Shown piece by piece: positions 26,620-35,767 of a stretch of 64,000 bases of DNA. The DNA comes from Bacteroidales bacterium. GTDB taxonomy: Bacteria > Bacteroidota > Bacteroidia > Bacteroidales > F082. Each line of letters starts with the position of its first letter. Positions within the stretch are counted from its first letter, which is position 1. The position numbers were made by a program, and so were the translations under genes. The stretch spans positions 35,276 to 99,275 of the forward strand of contig JAFTUF010000012.1 in assembly GCA_017466405.1 (NCBI GenBank). The letters run 5' to 3'. Below the pieces are notes generated by a model, which was not told the origin of the DNA, did no database searches, and was given only the letters and a program-made list of their open reading frames with translations.

Positions 26620-27447
26620 ATGAAACATCATACAGAACAAGAGTTTATCACATTTATATCACAACTAAAAGAGACTAACGCGACACTTAATTTCTTCTGC
26701 GATTTCAATAAAATATCCGACAATGTTAGTGCTATTGAATTAAAACTAAACCAGTTGAATTATCTTCTTGGGAAAGACGACTTAAATAATTGCATCAAAT
26801 TGTTATGGGAAGAGAACAAGAATGTATTTGATGTATTAGAGATTTTAATCGCAGTCAGAAAAACTGATAATAAAAAAGTAATTGACAACAACGAAGTGAT
26901 TAAAATATCAAGTCTTTTCAGGTCTGTTGAGGGTGTTCTAAAATTCATTCACGAGACTGGTTTAGACGAAGTATTCAAAAGTAAAAAGATTAAAAACCTT
27001 GTTGATTACGTGTTTGGCATTGAAACAGGTCTTGATACAAATGCAAGAAAGAATAGAAGCGGACACATTATGGAGAATACAGTAGCGTCAATTTTTGACT
27101 CTCACAATATTCCATATAGGCAAGAAGTTTATTCTTCTGATTATCCAGAATTATCAATACTTGGGGAAGACGAAAAACGTTTTGACTTTGTTATTGAAAC
27201 CAAAAACAAAACATATTTGATAGAAGTTAATTTCTACAGTGGAGGAGGCTCAAAATTGAACGAAACGGCTCGCGCATATACGGAACTCGCTCCAAAAATT
27301 AACGCTTTGAACAATTTTGAATTTGTATGGATAACTGATGGGCAAGGTTGGTTGTCAGCAAAGAATAAATTAGAAGAGGCTTTTTATGCAATACCTAGTG
27401 TATTTAATTTAACTTCTATTAATGATTTTATAAACAAGATAATATGA
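26620..27447 (+). CDS. DpnII-family type II restriction endonuclease
   Basis: The 275-residue protein matches the DpnII nuclease family, which cuts unmethylated GATC sites. Evidence: the C-terminal block SGHIMENTVASIF (about 148), then FDFVIETKNKTYLIEVNFYS and GGGSKLNETARAYTELAPKI, in which the Asp and the Glu-x-Asn stretch form the PD-(D/E)XK-like centre. It starts 17 bp after the methylase and its last codon overlaps the next gene by 4 bp (ATGA). Strongly AT-rich, as is common for mobile restriction genes. Confidence 0.93.
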   Translation: MKHHTEQEFITFISQLKETNATLNFFCDFNKISDNVSAIELKLNQLNYLLGKDDLNNCIKLLWEENKNVFDVLEILIAVRKTDNKKVIDNNEVIKISSLFRSVEGVLKFIHETGLDEVFKSKKIKNLVDYVFGIETGLDTNARKNRSGHIMENTVASIFDSHNIPYRQEVYSSDYPELSILGEDEKRFDFVIETKNKTYLIEVNFYSGGGSKLNETARAYTELAPKINALNNFEFVWITDGQGWLSAKNKLEEAFYAIPSVFNLTSINDFINKII

Positions 27448-27977
27448 CAATAAGAAAAGACGATTCTATAGAAAGCACACTCCTCTATATTGATACTATC
27501 AGAGATAGAGCTAAATTAAGGGAAAGATTACTTTCTATTTTCATTCAGGAAGATTGTCACACTAAGTTAAGATATTTTGTAGAGATATTATCAGATGGTA
27601 AACGTATATATATTGAACGTCCTGGAAGACTTAATAAAGGATGTGATTTTGCTATATATGTAGAAGACTTATTATTACACAAAAACAATAATGACAAATG
27701 TCCTAAACATAGTGATTTGTTAGAAGATTTATCTGCAAAGAAAAACAACATGACATCCAACCACTATTCATTACTTTTAGAAGCAATTGAAGATATTTAT
27801 AATTTAAATCCTTATGAAAATGCCATTGCTAGGCTAAAAAACATTCCTGATAATATCGGATGGTCATTTGAACTAGTATTAAAACTTACTCGTTGGTTTT
27901 TCATTGAACAAGATATTACATATTGGGCTAAATCAGGAAGAAAAATGTTATATGATGTAATTATGAAAACAAAATGA
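27444..27977 (+). CDS. Uncharacterised protein embedded in the DpnII-type operon
   Basis: I do not recognise this 177-residue protein with confidence. It is soluble, with no signal peptide or membrane segment. Notable stretches are LRYFVEILSDGKRIYIERPG, RLNKGCDFAIYVEDLLLHKN (about 62-81) and the C-terminal RWFFIEQDITYWAKSGRKM. It overlaps the nuclease gene by 4 bp and the second methylase by 4 bp, so all are translationally coupled and probably expressed at matched levels. No helix-turn-helix is evident, so a classical C-protein controller is unlikely. It may be a specificity or accessory factor of this restriction system. Confidence 0.85.
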   Translation: MTIRKDDSIESTLLYIDTIRDRAKLRERLLSIFIQEDCHTKLRYFVEILSDGKRIYIERPGRLNKGCDFAIYVEDLLLHKNNNDKCPKHSDLLEDLSAKKNNMTSNHYSLLLEAIEDIYNLNPYENAIARLKNIPDNIGWSFELVLKLTRWFFIEQDITYWAKSGRKMLYDVIMKTK

Positions 27978-28846
27978 TTACTCCTTATTTCAAATCCAAA
28001 TCTCGCGATTTTACATTGCTTCACGGCGATTGCTTTGAGATATTATCAAATTTTGATTTTAAGTTTGATATGATATTTGCAGATCCTCCATATTTTTTAT
28101 CTAATGGAGGAATAACTGTACAAAGCGGTAAAATTGTATGTGTTGACAAAGGTAATTGGGATAAAAGCATCTCGTCAGAATACATCAATGACTTTAACAT
28201 AAGATGGCTTTCTCTGTGCAGAGAAAAATTAAAAGATAGCGGTACAATATGGATCTCAGGAACATATCATAATATTTTCTCCGTTGCAAATTCATTAATA
28301 GAATTAGGTTACAAAATTTTAAATGTCATAACATGGGCAAAAACCAATCCACCTCCAAATATTTCATGTAGATACTTTACTTATTCAACTGAATTTATTA
28401 TTTGGGCAAGAAAAGAAAAAAAGAAGGCACATTATTTCAATTATGAATTAATGAAACTTTTAAATGAGAACAAGCAGATGACCGATGTCTGGAGACTTCC
28501 AGCAATTGCACCGTGGGAAAAATCTTGTGGGAAACACCCAACCCAGAAACCTTTATCATTGTTAACAAGAATTATTTTAGCATCCACAAAGACAAATGCC
28601 TGGATCTTAGATCCATTCTCTGGTTCTGCAACAACAGGAATCGCAGCCAACTTGATAAATCGTCGTTTCCTAGGTATCGAACAAGATTCTCAATTTATTG
28701 AAATGAGTCGAAATAGAAGATTAGAATTGGAAAACAAAAATAAATATACGGAATACCGTTCAAAATTGAAAGACATTTCAATATATGATAAATATCAACA
28801 TATTGACATTTCTGAAGAAAGTCTATATTACGATCTCCCTTTTTAA
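27974..28846 (+). CDS. DpnA-like DNA methyltransferase (N6-adenine/N4-cytosine, beta group)
   Basis: The 290-residue enzyme has the beta-group motif order: catalytic ADPPYFLSNGG near residue 35 precedes the SAM-binding DPFSGSATTGIAANLINR (about 213). KHPTQKPLSLLTRII is a further family signature. In DpnII systems a second methylase, DpnA, protects single-stranded GATC and helps incoming DNA; this gene holds the same operon position. Its start overlaps the preceding gene by 4 bp. The motif HGDCFEILSNFDFKFDMIFA at the N-terminus is standard. Confidence 0.92.
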   Translation: MITPYFKSKSRDFTLLHGDCFEILSNFDFKFDMIFADPPYFLSNGGITVQSGKIVCVDKGNWDKSISSEYINDFNIRWLSLCREKLKDSGTIWISGTYHNIFSVANSLIELGYKILNVITWAKTNPPPNISCRYFTYSTEFIIWARKEKKKAHYFNYELMKLLNENKQMTDVWRLPAIAPWEKSCGKHPTQKPLSLLTRIILASTKTNAWILDPFSGSATTGIAANLINRRFLGIEQDSQFIEMSRNRRLELENKNKYTEYRSKLKDISIYDKYQHIDISEESLYYDLPF

Positions 28847-28958
28847 ATGCTCATATTTCTCACACCTACTCTATATCATCTCTATCATAATCCTGAATCC
28901 AATAATTCACATCGTGGACAATTTGTGGACAAAAAACGCAGCTAATCAAAACAAAAAA

Positions 28959-28991
28959 GCCTCGATAATCATTGACTATCGAGGCTTTTTT
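28959..28991. terminator. Bidirectional terminator between the restriction operon and the tRNA gene
   Basis: Perfect 9-bp stem GCCTCGATA/TATCGAGGC with a 9-nt loop, A-run on the left and T-run on the right, so it can stop transcription from both sides. It lies 2 bp from the tRNA 3' end. Confidence 0.9.
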
Positions 28992-28992
28992 G

Positions 28993-29066
28993 TGCTCCCA
29001 CCTGGACTTGAACCAGGGACCAACTGATTATGAGTCAGCTACTCTAACCGACTGAGCTATAGGAGC
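28993..29066 (-). tRNA. tRNA with CAT anticodon (elongator Met or Ile2)
   Basis: The minus strand folds into a 74-nt cloverleaf: acceptor GCTCCTA/TGGGAGC, D stem GCTC, anticodon stem CTGAC with loop CTCATAA, T arm CCTGG-TTCAAGT-CCAGG, discriminator A, no encoded CCA. The CAT anticodon fits elongator methionine or the lysidine-modified Ile2. The TTGGTC...GGTTCAAGTCCAG text recalls Ile2 of E. coli, but this does not settle the identity. Confidence 0.93.
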
Positions 29067-29172
29067 CGAAGAACTTGTTATAATTTTGTTAATAACTTTT
29101 TGTTCTTTCCCTTGTTTTTTCGAGTGCAAATTTACAAATTTGCAGCGAATTACAAAACAAAAAATTAAAAAA

Positions 29173-29841
29173 ATGAAAAAAAATTTTCCTAACATCAAAA
29201 ATATCATCTTCGACCTCGGCGGAGTTATTATCGACATCGACCAAAATCAGATCGTAAATCACTTGAAAGACAACGGCTTCAACAACTTAGAACTACTTAA
29301 TTCCGATGATGTAAAACGTACTTTGAGACAGTTTGAGTGCGGCATATTATCGGCTGAATCATTCAGAAAAAAGCTGTGTTCTCAATTAAATCTCAACGTT
29401 TCTCCAGAAGAATTCGATGAAATTTGGAACTCGATGATACTCGACATCCCTCAAAGACGCATCGACTTGGTGAAAAAACTCAGAGGAAACTATCACGTGT
29501 TCCTCATGAGCAACAGCAACGAGATTCATTACGACCTCTTCATCCGCGACCTTCAACTGCGCTTCGGATACAGAGAGTTTGACAGTCTCTTCGACAAGTC
29601 GTTCTTCTCATTCGACTTACACCTCAGCAAACCCGACCCGGATTTCTTCATCTACGTCCTCGACCGCTATAATATGAAACCTGAAGAGACTCTCTTCATC
29701 GACGACACTCCTGAAAATATCATCGCTGCACAGAAATTAGGTATCGTGACATATCACAGCCTGACAGGCGCACGCGTCGTCGATTTATTCGAAAACGGAC
29801 TACTGAAAGAAGATCTGGAATTTGATGTGATTCATAAATAA
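29173..29841 (+). CDS. HAD-superfamily hydrolase (YihX-like)
   Basis: The product has the HAD core: motif I IIFDLGGVIIDID (catalytic Asp), motif II FLMSNSNEIH, motif III Lys in FDLHLSKPDPDFF and motif IV LFIDDTPENI. The layout resembles YihX, a glucose-1-phosphate phosphatase, and related sugar phosphatases; the exact substrate is unknown. I chose ATG 29173 (222 residues), because the longer frame from 29086 runs through the AT-rich spacer beside the tRNA and adds residues foreign to the family. Confidence 0.9.
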   Translation: MKKNFPNIKNIIFDLGGVIIDIDQNQIVNHLKDNGFNNLELLNSDDVKRTLRQFECGILSAESFRKKLCSQLNLNVSPEEFDEIWNSMILDIPQRRIDLVKKLRGNYHVFLMSNSNEIHYDLFIRDLQLRFGYREFDSLFDKSFFSFDLHLSKPDPDFFIYVLDRYNMKPEETLFIDDTPENIIAAQKLGIVTYHSLTGARVVDLFENGLLKEDLEFDVIHK

Positions 29842-29857
29842 ACTAAAGATTAAAATC

Positions 29858-29915
29858 GAGAGACGTATCAATTACATATTATTTGTTATCAATGGTGTAA
29901 TTGGTGCGTCTCTAC
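29858..29915. repeat. GAGACGTATCAATTACA palindromic element
   Basis: Arms GAGAGACGTATCAATTACA and TGTAATTGGTGCGTCTCTAC surround a loop of about 20 nt. It sits just past the HAD gene and could also act as a hairpin at its 3' end. Confidence 0.8.
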
Positions 29916-29972
29916 CTTTTGTCTTTAATCTGAGCCTGTCGAAGGCAACTTTCAATTTTCAGATTTCAATTT

Positions 29973-30953
29973 TCAACTATAATACGCTGCTACTTCGTCT
30001 AAAATTGCAAACACTTCTTCCATCGTCTTTACTTCCATCAGTCGCAGCTTAAACTGCTTGAAATTTATAAATCCTTTGAAATAAAGTCCCCAGTGTTTGC
30101 GCATCTCCATGACGGCATAAAACTCGTCTTTCTTATACTCCAAAGAATCAGCAAGATGCGCTTTCGCAACTCTCACTCTCTCCTTGACATCGGGTGGCGG
30201 AAGTACTTCTCCCGTCTTAAGATAATGTTTCACTTCTCTGAAAATCCACGGGTTTCCATAGGTGGCGCGTCCTATCATCAAGCCATCGACACCATAATTA
30301 TCTAAGAAATATTTTGCGGAAGGTCCGTCAACGACATCGCCATTACCTATGATAGGGATTGTCATGCGTGGGTTGTTCTTCACCTCCCCTATCAGTGTCC
30401 AGTCTGCTGGCTCGCCCCATTTCGTCGTTCTCAACCTCCCATGAATCGTAAGAGCTTGTATTCCGACGTCTTGCAGGCGCTCAGCTATATCGACTATCTC
30501 CTTATGTTCGCTGTCATAACCAAGACGTGTCTTCACCGTGACGGGTTTCTTAACAGCCTTCACTACGGCTTCCGTAATCGCGACCATCTTAGGAATATCG
30601 TTGAGAATGCCCGAACCTGCTCCCTTAGAAGCTACTTTCTTAACCGGACATCCGAAGTTAATGTCAATAATATCAGGATCGTAGCGTTCAGCATAACGAG
30701 CAGCTTCCACCATAGGATCTACGCTGTTACCAAAAATCTGCACCCCAAAAGGTCGCTCCTTCTCGTCAAAACCTAACTTCCTCACACTCTTCACGGCATC
30801 ACGGATGAGACCGTCAGAAGAGATAAACTCCGAATAAACGACATCGGCACCTTGCTCCTTACACATACGGCGAAAAGGCGGATCGGTAACGCCTTCCATC
30901 GGCGCCAACAACAAAGGAATATCTTCAAATTCTATGTTCGCAATCTTAATCAT
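29973..30953 (-). CDS. dus: tRNA-dihydrouridine synthase (DusB-like)
   Basis: The FMN enzyme reduces uridines in the D-loop of tRNAs. The TIM-barrel text is typical: LLLAPMEGVTDPPFRRMC (about 13), DINFGCPVKKVASKGAGS with the catalytic Cys (about 97), and GLMIGRATYGNPWIFREV. I chose ATG 30953 (326 residues); a start ten codons earlier adds atypical residues and lies on top of the promoter region. It is divergent from the CPBP gene and has its own TAACTTTGC element. Confidence 0.94.
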   Translation of the reverse strand: MIKIANIEFEDIPLLLAPMEGVTDPPFRRMCKEQGADVVYSEFISSDGLIRDAVKSVRKLGFDEKERPFGVQIFGNSVDPMVEAARYAERYDPDIIDINFGCPVKKVASKGAGSGILNDIPKMVAITEAVVKAVKKPVTVKTRLGYDSEHKEIVDIAERLQDVGIQALTIHGRLRTTKWGEPADWTLIGEVKNNPRMTIPIIGNGDVVDGPSAKYFLDNYGVDGLMIGRATYGNPWIFREVKHYLKTGEVLPPPDVKERVRVAKAHLADSLEYKKDEFYAVMEMRKHWGLYFKGFINFKQFKLRLMEVKTMEEVFAILDEVAAYYS

Positions 30954-31004
30954 CAATATCAATTTAATATAGCAATGCAACAAATTCGTCGCACCAAGAA
31001 TTTT

Positions 31005-31049
31005 GCAAAGTTACTAAATTCAACTTATCAAAAAAAGTGTTAAATTTGC
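31005..31049. promoter_or_regulatory. Divergent -7 elements for dus and the CPBP protease gene
   Basis: The minus strand has TAACTTTGC at 31005-31013 for dus; the plus strand has TAAATTTGC at 31041-31049 for the protease. Both match TAnnTTTG. Confidence 0.6.
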
Positions 31050-31069
31050 AAAAATAAAACTTTACATTT

Positions 31070-31948
31070 ATGACATTCCCTCTTTTCAAAAAGGTCGGTA
31101 CGATAGAAAGAATATTTCTTCTCGCTGCGTTATTAATCGTTGGACTCATTATATCTCTCATCATAAGTGTTGCTATCGTTTTTTTAAAAGATAGCGTAAG
31201 TGAACTTGGAATATTACGCATCTCTCAGATTTGTTCACAAATATTAACATTCGTCCTTCCACCTTTGTTATACGCATGCTTGGTCAAAGAAAAACCTATG
31301 CTTTCGCTTAGTTTTAGAAAAGCTCCCATTATGTTTTTCATAATCGGATTTGTCATGATGTATGCCATCAATCCTCTTAATGCCATCTTTGCCGAATGGA
31401 ATGCCGAGTTAAGACTTCCCGAATCCATGGCTCATTTAGAAAAGATGATGAAAGACATGCAGGAATCGGCGACACAAATAACAGAAAAGATGCTTAATGT
31501 CAGCAATATCAGTGGTTTAATCATAAACTTAATCATGATTGCCGGACTCGCCGCTTTCGGTGAAGAATTGCTCTTTCGCTCATTATTACAACCTTTCTTA
31601 ATAAAAATTTGCAAAAATGTTCATATTGGTATTTTCCTCGCCTCAGCAATATTCTCATTCATCCACTTTGAATTTTACGGTTTCTTACCTCGCTTAGTCT
31701 TGGGATTACTTCTTGGTTATATGTTCTACTATTCCAAAAGTATCTGGGTCCCAATGCTTATGCACTTCACCAACAACGCAACAGCTGTAGTAGTTTATTA
31801 TCTTAACAACAAAGGTATTACCAATATCGATGTAGAAAACTTTGGCGAAACAAATATCTTCTACACATTGTTAAGTATAATAGTGATGGTTGCCTTGTTC
31901 TGGATTACAATACGTATCAGTTCAAAACAAAATAAAGAGAATCAATAA
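31070..31948 (+). CDS. CPBP-family intramembrane metalloprotease
   Basis: The 292-residue polytopic protein belongs to the CPBP (CAAX protease and bacteriocin-processing) family. The three zinc-site motifs are present: EELLFRSLLQP (EExxxR), FSFIHFEFYG (FxxxH) and MLMHFTNN (HxxxN type). About eight membrane helices. The substrate is unknown; family members cleave or modify membrane peptides. It starts 20 bp after its -7 element, and a GtrA gene follows by 12 bp, so they are probably co-transcribed. Confidence 0.9.
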   Translation: MTFPLFKKVGTIERIFLLAALLIVGLIISLIISVAIVFLKDSVSELGILRISQICSQILTFVLPPLLYACLVKEKPMLSLSFRKAPIMFFIIGFVMMYAINPLNAIFAEWNAELRLPESMAHLEKMMKDMQESATQITEKMLNVSNISGLIINLIMIAGLAAFGEELLFRSLLQPFLIKICKNVHIGIFLASAIFSFIHFEFYGFLPRLVLGLLLGYMFYYSKSIWVPMLMHFTNNATAVVVYYLNNKGITNIDVENFGETNIFYTLLSIIVMVALFWITIRISSKQNKENQ

Positions 31949-31960
31949 TAGATTTAGCAG

Positions 31961-32362
31961 ATGAAATGCTTGCTTGCTTTAGATAAGTTCCTATTCCTCA
32001 AGTTCTTAAAATTTGGAGTCGTTGGTTGTTCCGGAATGATAATAGATTTCGGCACTACTTATCTATGCAAAGAATTCTTAAAAATTAATAAGTATTTAAG
32101 TAATGGATTAGGTTTCATTATAGCAGCCACGTCAAACTATTTCTTGAATCGCTTATGGACTTTTGAAAGTAATGACGAGAACATTGGAACTCAATATTTC
32201 CAATTTATGATTGTGTCAACGATTGGATTAGTAATCAATTCGTTAGTACTTTATATCCTTAACGACAGACTAAAATGGAATTTCTATCTGAGTAAACTCT
32301 TTGCTATTGGAATTACCACAATATGGAATTTTTTCGCTAATCTGTTATTTACATTCGCCTGA
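31961..32362 (+). CDS. GtrA-family membrane protein
   Basis: The 133-residue protein has four membrane helices and the GtrA pattern LKFLKFGVVGCSGMIIDFGT, NYFLNRLWTFES and NFFANLLFTF. GtrA proteins are thought to move or flip lipid-linked sugars across the inner membrane for surface glycans. Its 3' end overlaps the converging O-antigen ligase gene by 18 bp, so the two transcripts are antisense at their tips. The proximity suggests a shared role in surface polysaccharide assembly. Confidence 0.9.
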   Translation: MKCLLALDKFLFLKFLKFGVVGCSGMIIDFGTTYLCKEFLKINKYLSNGLGFIIAATSNYFLNRLWTFESNDENIGTQYFQFMIVSTIGLVINSLVLYILNDRLKWNFYLSKLFAIGITTIWNFFANLLFTFA

Positions 32363-34015
32363 TTCATTCTCTTCCAATGGCATTACAAAAATCAACAGCG
32401 AGTTGAAGAATGCAAACAATGTCACTCCTATCTGGGTCTCAAGAGTGTCTTCTGTAAACATTGAAAGCGCAATTATAAACAAGAAGATAAAATAGAAATA
32501 GTTACGATATTTCTTATCAGAGAAGAATGGATAAAACATTGAGAACAAGAAACATAACAATCCAACAACACCAAAAGCCAATGTAATAGCAAAATATTGA
32601 TTATGACTGCGGAATCTATTTTCAGGTCTTAATTTTGAATCTGTTCTTTCGTAATATTCTGCGAAAGCATCAGCAATATCACCTGTTCCTACGCCAATAA
32701 TCGGATTATCCTTTATTATTCCGAAAGAAGCCTTTATAAACTCAATTCTCTGAAACACAGAACTTCCGTTAGCGTCACCACTACAAGCATAATTATCGTA
32801 AGCCACCATTATCTTCATGATACGCGTCTTAAGACCAGGATTTTCTATATAGTTATAATTTGCTATTCCATTTTCAATATTTCTTATATCATCGTCGGTG
32901 AGCATTGAAACACCTTCAGCATCTTTTCTTAAATCTTTAGATGTAAGATAACGCACTAAACTATGATAACCTTTATCGGATTCTTTTGTTAATTTTTTAT
33001 TACTTCTCTTATTCCAAGCGTCAAGCATTTCTTTTTTTGAAAGATATAACCCTACATAACGCCCATCTTCAATTCTATAATGGATAGTATCGAAGACGTA
33101 TGGATTTCCAAGTTTCGTATACGTATCTAATTGTTCGACAATAACTTTATCAGGATTCCTATAGTCGTGTATAATCTTATATGGAGCATAGATAATATAT
33201 GAAAGTGCTACGACAATGGCTACTACCGCAAAAATTTTAACATATAATCTCTCACTTTGAAAGACACGATATAAAATCAAGGTCAACGCTAAGAAAACAA
33301 TAATCAAGACTCCGATGAAAGATTCCAAAATTACTATCATCCATAAGAACCATATTATCAAGAAAAGTATTATTGTTTTAACTATTGGTTTATAGTTTCG
33401 CTTAAAGAAATAATATACCAATATAAATATTGAAAAAACTATACAAAGAGAAACGCGAATATGGCTGACGAAAACCGACAATTCTCTCACATCAACAAAG
33501 TCGCGACGGAAATATTTTATCGCTCCAAGTATCGTAACGAAGAAAACTGAACTGATAAAAAACCATAATATAGTATCAAACTGTTTGGTGTTCAAAGGTT
33601 TCATCGACGACATTATCAAAGGAAACACCAATAATGGCAATTTAATTCTAAGATCTTTAAAAGCGTATTGAAAATCCGAAGTATAAATCAAGCCGACAAA
33701 ATGTATCAGATACATCAAGACAATAATAACAGCTATCTTATTATGGATAAAATCGTTGAATCTTGTTTTTATGTTATTCCATATTCCTTTGAAAGAGACT
33801 ACGATACGTGAAAATATTCTGCTTACAAACGATTTCTCCGGAAACATCTTGTTAATGGCTCGCATATCAAGACCGAGCAAGAACCACAAAGCCAACAGAT
33901 AAAACTGCGAGACACTCAAGCCGAATTTAGATGTAGGTAAAAACACACCTATCAATATCAATCCGACAAGATAGAAATAAGTTCCAGTTTTACCGTATTC
34001 GACTTTCATAATCAA
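32345..34015 (-). CDS. O-antigen ligase family protein (Wzy_C)
   Basis: The 556-residue protein has about 12 membrane segments with one large extracytoplasmic loop (about 300-420) and the Wzy_C/WaaL-type region GVGTGDIADAFAEYY...NRFRSHNQYFAITLAFGVVGL near 460-500. Such proteins join or polymerise O-antigen or other lipid-linked glycans. Ligase and polymerase cannot be told apart from sequence. The first residues MIMK allow ATG 34009. It is AT-richer than its neighbours, as usual for surface-glycan genes. Confidence 0.85.
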   Translation of the reverse strand: MIMKVEYGKTGTYFYLVGLILIGVFLPTSKFGLSVSQFYLLALWFLLGLDMRAINKMFPEKSFVSRIFSRIVVSFKGIWNNIKTRFNDFIHNKIAVIIVLMYLIHFVGLIYTSDFQYAFKDLRIKLPLLVFPLIMSSMKPLNTKQFDTILWFFISSVFFVTILGAIKYFRRDFVDVRELSVFVSHIRVSLCIVFSIFILVYYFFKRNYKPIVKTIILFLIIWFLWMIVILESFIGVLIIVFLALTLILYRVFQSERLYVKIFAVVAIVVALSYIIYAPYKIIHDYRNPDKVIVEQLDTYTKLGNPYVFDTIHYRIEDGRYVGLYLSKKEMLDAWNKRSNKKLTKESDKGYHSLVRYLTSKDLRKDAEGVSMLTDDDIRNIENGIANYNYIENPGLKTRIMKIMVAYDNYACSGDANGSSVFQRIEFIKASFGIIKDNPIIGVGTGDIADAFAEYYERTDSKLRPENRFRSHNQYFAITLAFGVVGLLCFLFSMFYPFFSDKKYRNYFYFIFLFIIALSMFTEDTLETQIGVTLFAFFNSLLIFVMPLEENESGECK

Positions 34016-34074
34016 GATATTAATAAAACAATCTACTTCAAACTCTTAACTTCAAAACTACTATAAACTTTTAA

Positions 34075-35727
34075 CTATAAACTCTTTAACAATTTTTCGT
34101 ATTCATTCTGACCATTAGTATTGAGAAGAATTTCAACAGCACGATTCAACTCAACATCATCTTTCAAAGTTGAGATTATCTTTCCTTTTTGGAAATAATA
34201 ACGACCGACTATTTCTATCTTAAGAATCTCTGAAATCTCTTCTCTGTTATTTACTAAGTCGTTGTCTTTATGACTCTTAAGTTCATTTTCTAAAACATCC
34301 AATTGAGATTTGATATTTTCGTAATAACCTTCTGTTTTAGCTGTCTTCACCAATTCTGCAAAATCTTTTTCACTTTCAGAAGTATATTCAAACTTATTGT
34401 CTTCCACAAACTTAACGAAGTCGTTATAAATCTCGTCTGTTATCTCGAACTCTTCTGGAGAAGCTATAGATTTATGTTCTCTATAAAATTTATTGGCATA
34501 TTTAAAAATCATGTTTTGTGCGTAAAGATGAGCTGTGATTGTAGAAAGCATCTCAGGTTCTATCTTCACATCTGGTTGAATACCATGACCTTCATAAACG
34601 ATTCTTCCGTTAGCAGTTCTAAACTCTGGGCCAAGAGTATCGTTCTTTGTAAGAGTGTCGTTCTTAGCTTTTTTTGAATAGTCAATCTCTTGGATACAAC
34701 GTTTGCTTGGGATATAATATTTAGACACTGTCACTTTCATCTGTGTGTTGTAAGTCATTGGAAGTATGTTCTGTACCAATCCTTTACCGAAGGTTCTCTG
34801 ACCAACGATGACGCCTCTGTCGAAATCTTGTATTGCGCCTGACACAATCTCGCTTGCCGAAGCGCTTGTCTCGTTGACGAGTATTGCGAGAGGAATCTGT
34901 GTATCTTCAGCTTCGTGTTTGGTATAATAGTTTCTGTTTTGTTCGGCTGTCTTTCCTTTTGTATAGACGACGAGTTTATTTTTCGGGACGAAGAGATTTA
35001 CGATATCGACGGCTTCGTTGAGCAGACCGCCGCCGTTGCCTCTAAGGTCGATGATGAGACCTTTGAGTTCGTTTTGCGATTTCATCTCTAAGAAAGCCTC
35101 CTTCAGTTCTTTAGCAGCGTCTTTAGTAAATTGGTTCAGAATGATATAAGCCACGCCGCCCTCGAGAACAGTGTAGTAAGGAATATTATCGATTTTAATT
35201 TTCTCGCGCACGAGGTTTTTGGTAAGAATGTTTTTTTCACCTTCGCGTCTAATCTTCAGGGTAATGTTTGAACCTGGCTGACCTTTAAGGAGTTCACTCA
35301 CTTCACTCACGGTCTTCTTCTCAGTGTTGACACCATTAACCTCTATGATTGCATCGCCAGGAATCAGGCCAGCTTTGTGAGCAGGGAAGTTCTCGTAAGG
35401 TTCTGAGATATGAACGTTATCGTCATAATATTGAATTATTGAACCTATTCCGCCGTATTCTCCCATGGTAAGAAGCCTTACATCTTCAATCTCCGACTCC
35501 GGGATAAAAACCGTATAAGGATCCAACTCCTTGAGCATCGCGTGGATAGCAGTCTCGTTAAGTTCCGCCGGATTTATCTCATCGACATAATTCATATTGA
35601 GATATCTTAACACATTATTATAAATGTCCAAACTCTTGGAGATTTCGAAATTGTTTTGTTTTTCCTGGGCAAAAGTCACGACAGGGAAAAACAACAATAC
35701 AAATAATAAGATCCTTAATTTATTCAT
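34075..35727 (-). CDS. S41-family C-terminal processing peptidase
   Basis: The 550-residue protease has a signal peptide (cut near TFA-Q), an N-terminal helical part, a PDZ domain (GEYGGIGSIIQYY to LKGQPGSNITLKI, about 88-160), and the S41 serine-lysine core with GGLLNEAVDIV, NETSASASEIVSGAIQD (catalytic Ser) and RTFGKGLVQ (catalytic Lys). It probably trims exported or periplasmic proteins at their C-termini. It is downstream of yidD with 40 bp between, in the order DUF4271-hemD-rnpA-yidD-S41, which I recall as a common Bacteroidetes arrangement. Confidence 0.93.
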   Translation of the reverse strand: MNKLRILLFVLLFFPVVTFAQEKQNNFEISKSLDIYNNVLRYLNMNYVDEINPAELNETAIHAMLKELDPYTVFIPESEIEDVRLLTMGEYGGIGSIIQYYDDNVHISEPYENFPAHKAGLIPGDAIIEVNGVNTEKKTVSEVSELLKGQPGSNITLKIRREGEKNILTKNLVREKIKIDNIPYYTVLEGGVAYIILNQFTKDAAKELKEAFLEMKSQNELKGLIIDLRGNGGGLLNEAVDIVNLFVPKNKLVVYTKGKTAEQNRNYYTKHEAEDTQIPLAILVNETSASASEIVSGAIQDFDRGVIVGQRTFGKGLVQNILPMTYNTQMKVTVSKYYIPSKRCIQEIDYSKKAKNDTLTKNDTLGPEFRTANGRIVYEGHGIQPDVKIEPEMLSTITAHLYAQNMIFKYANKFYREHKSIASPEEFEITDEIYNDFVKFVEDNKFEYTSESEKDFAELVKTAKTEGYYENIKSQLDVLENELKSHKDNDLVNNREEISEILKIEIVGRYYFQKGKIISTLKDDVELNRAVEILLNTNGQNEYEKLLKSL

Positions 35728-35742
35728 AACAAAAATTTTAAT

Positions 35743-35761
35743 GGACGTATTCGATACGTCC
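35743..35761. repeat. Short GGACGTAT palindrome
   Basis: GGACGTAT-TCG-ATACGTCC followed by CTACAATT, between yidD and the S41 gene. It nearly repeats the element at 16370. Confidence 0.65.
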
Positions 35762-35767
35762 CTACAA

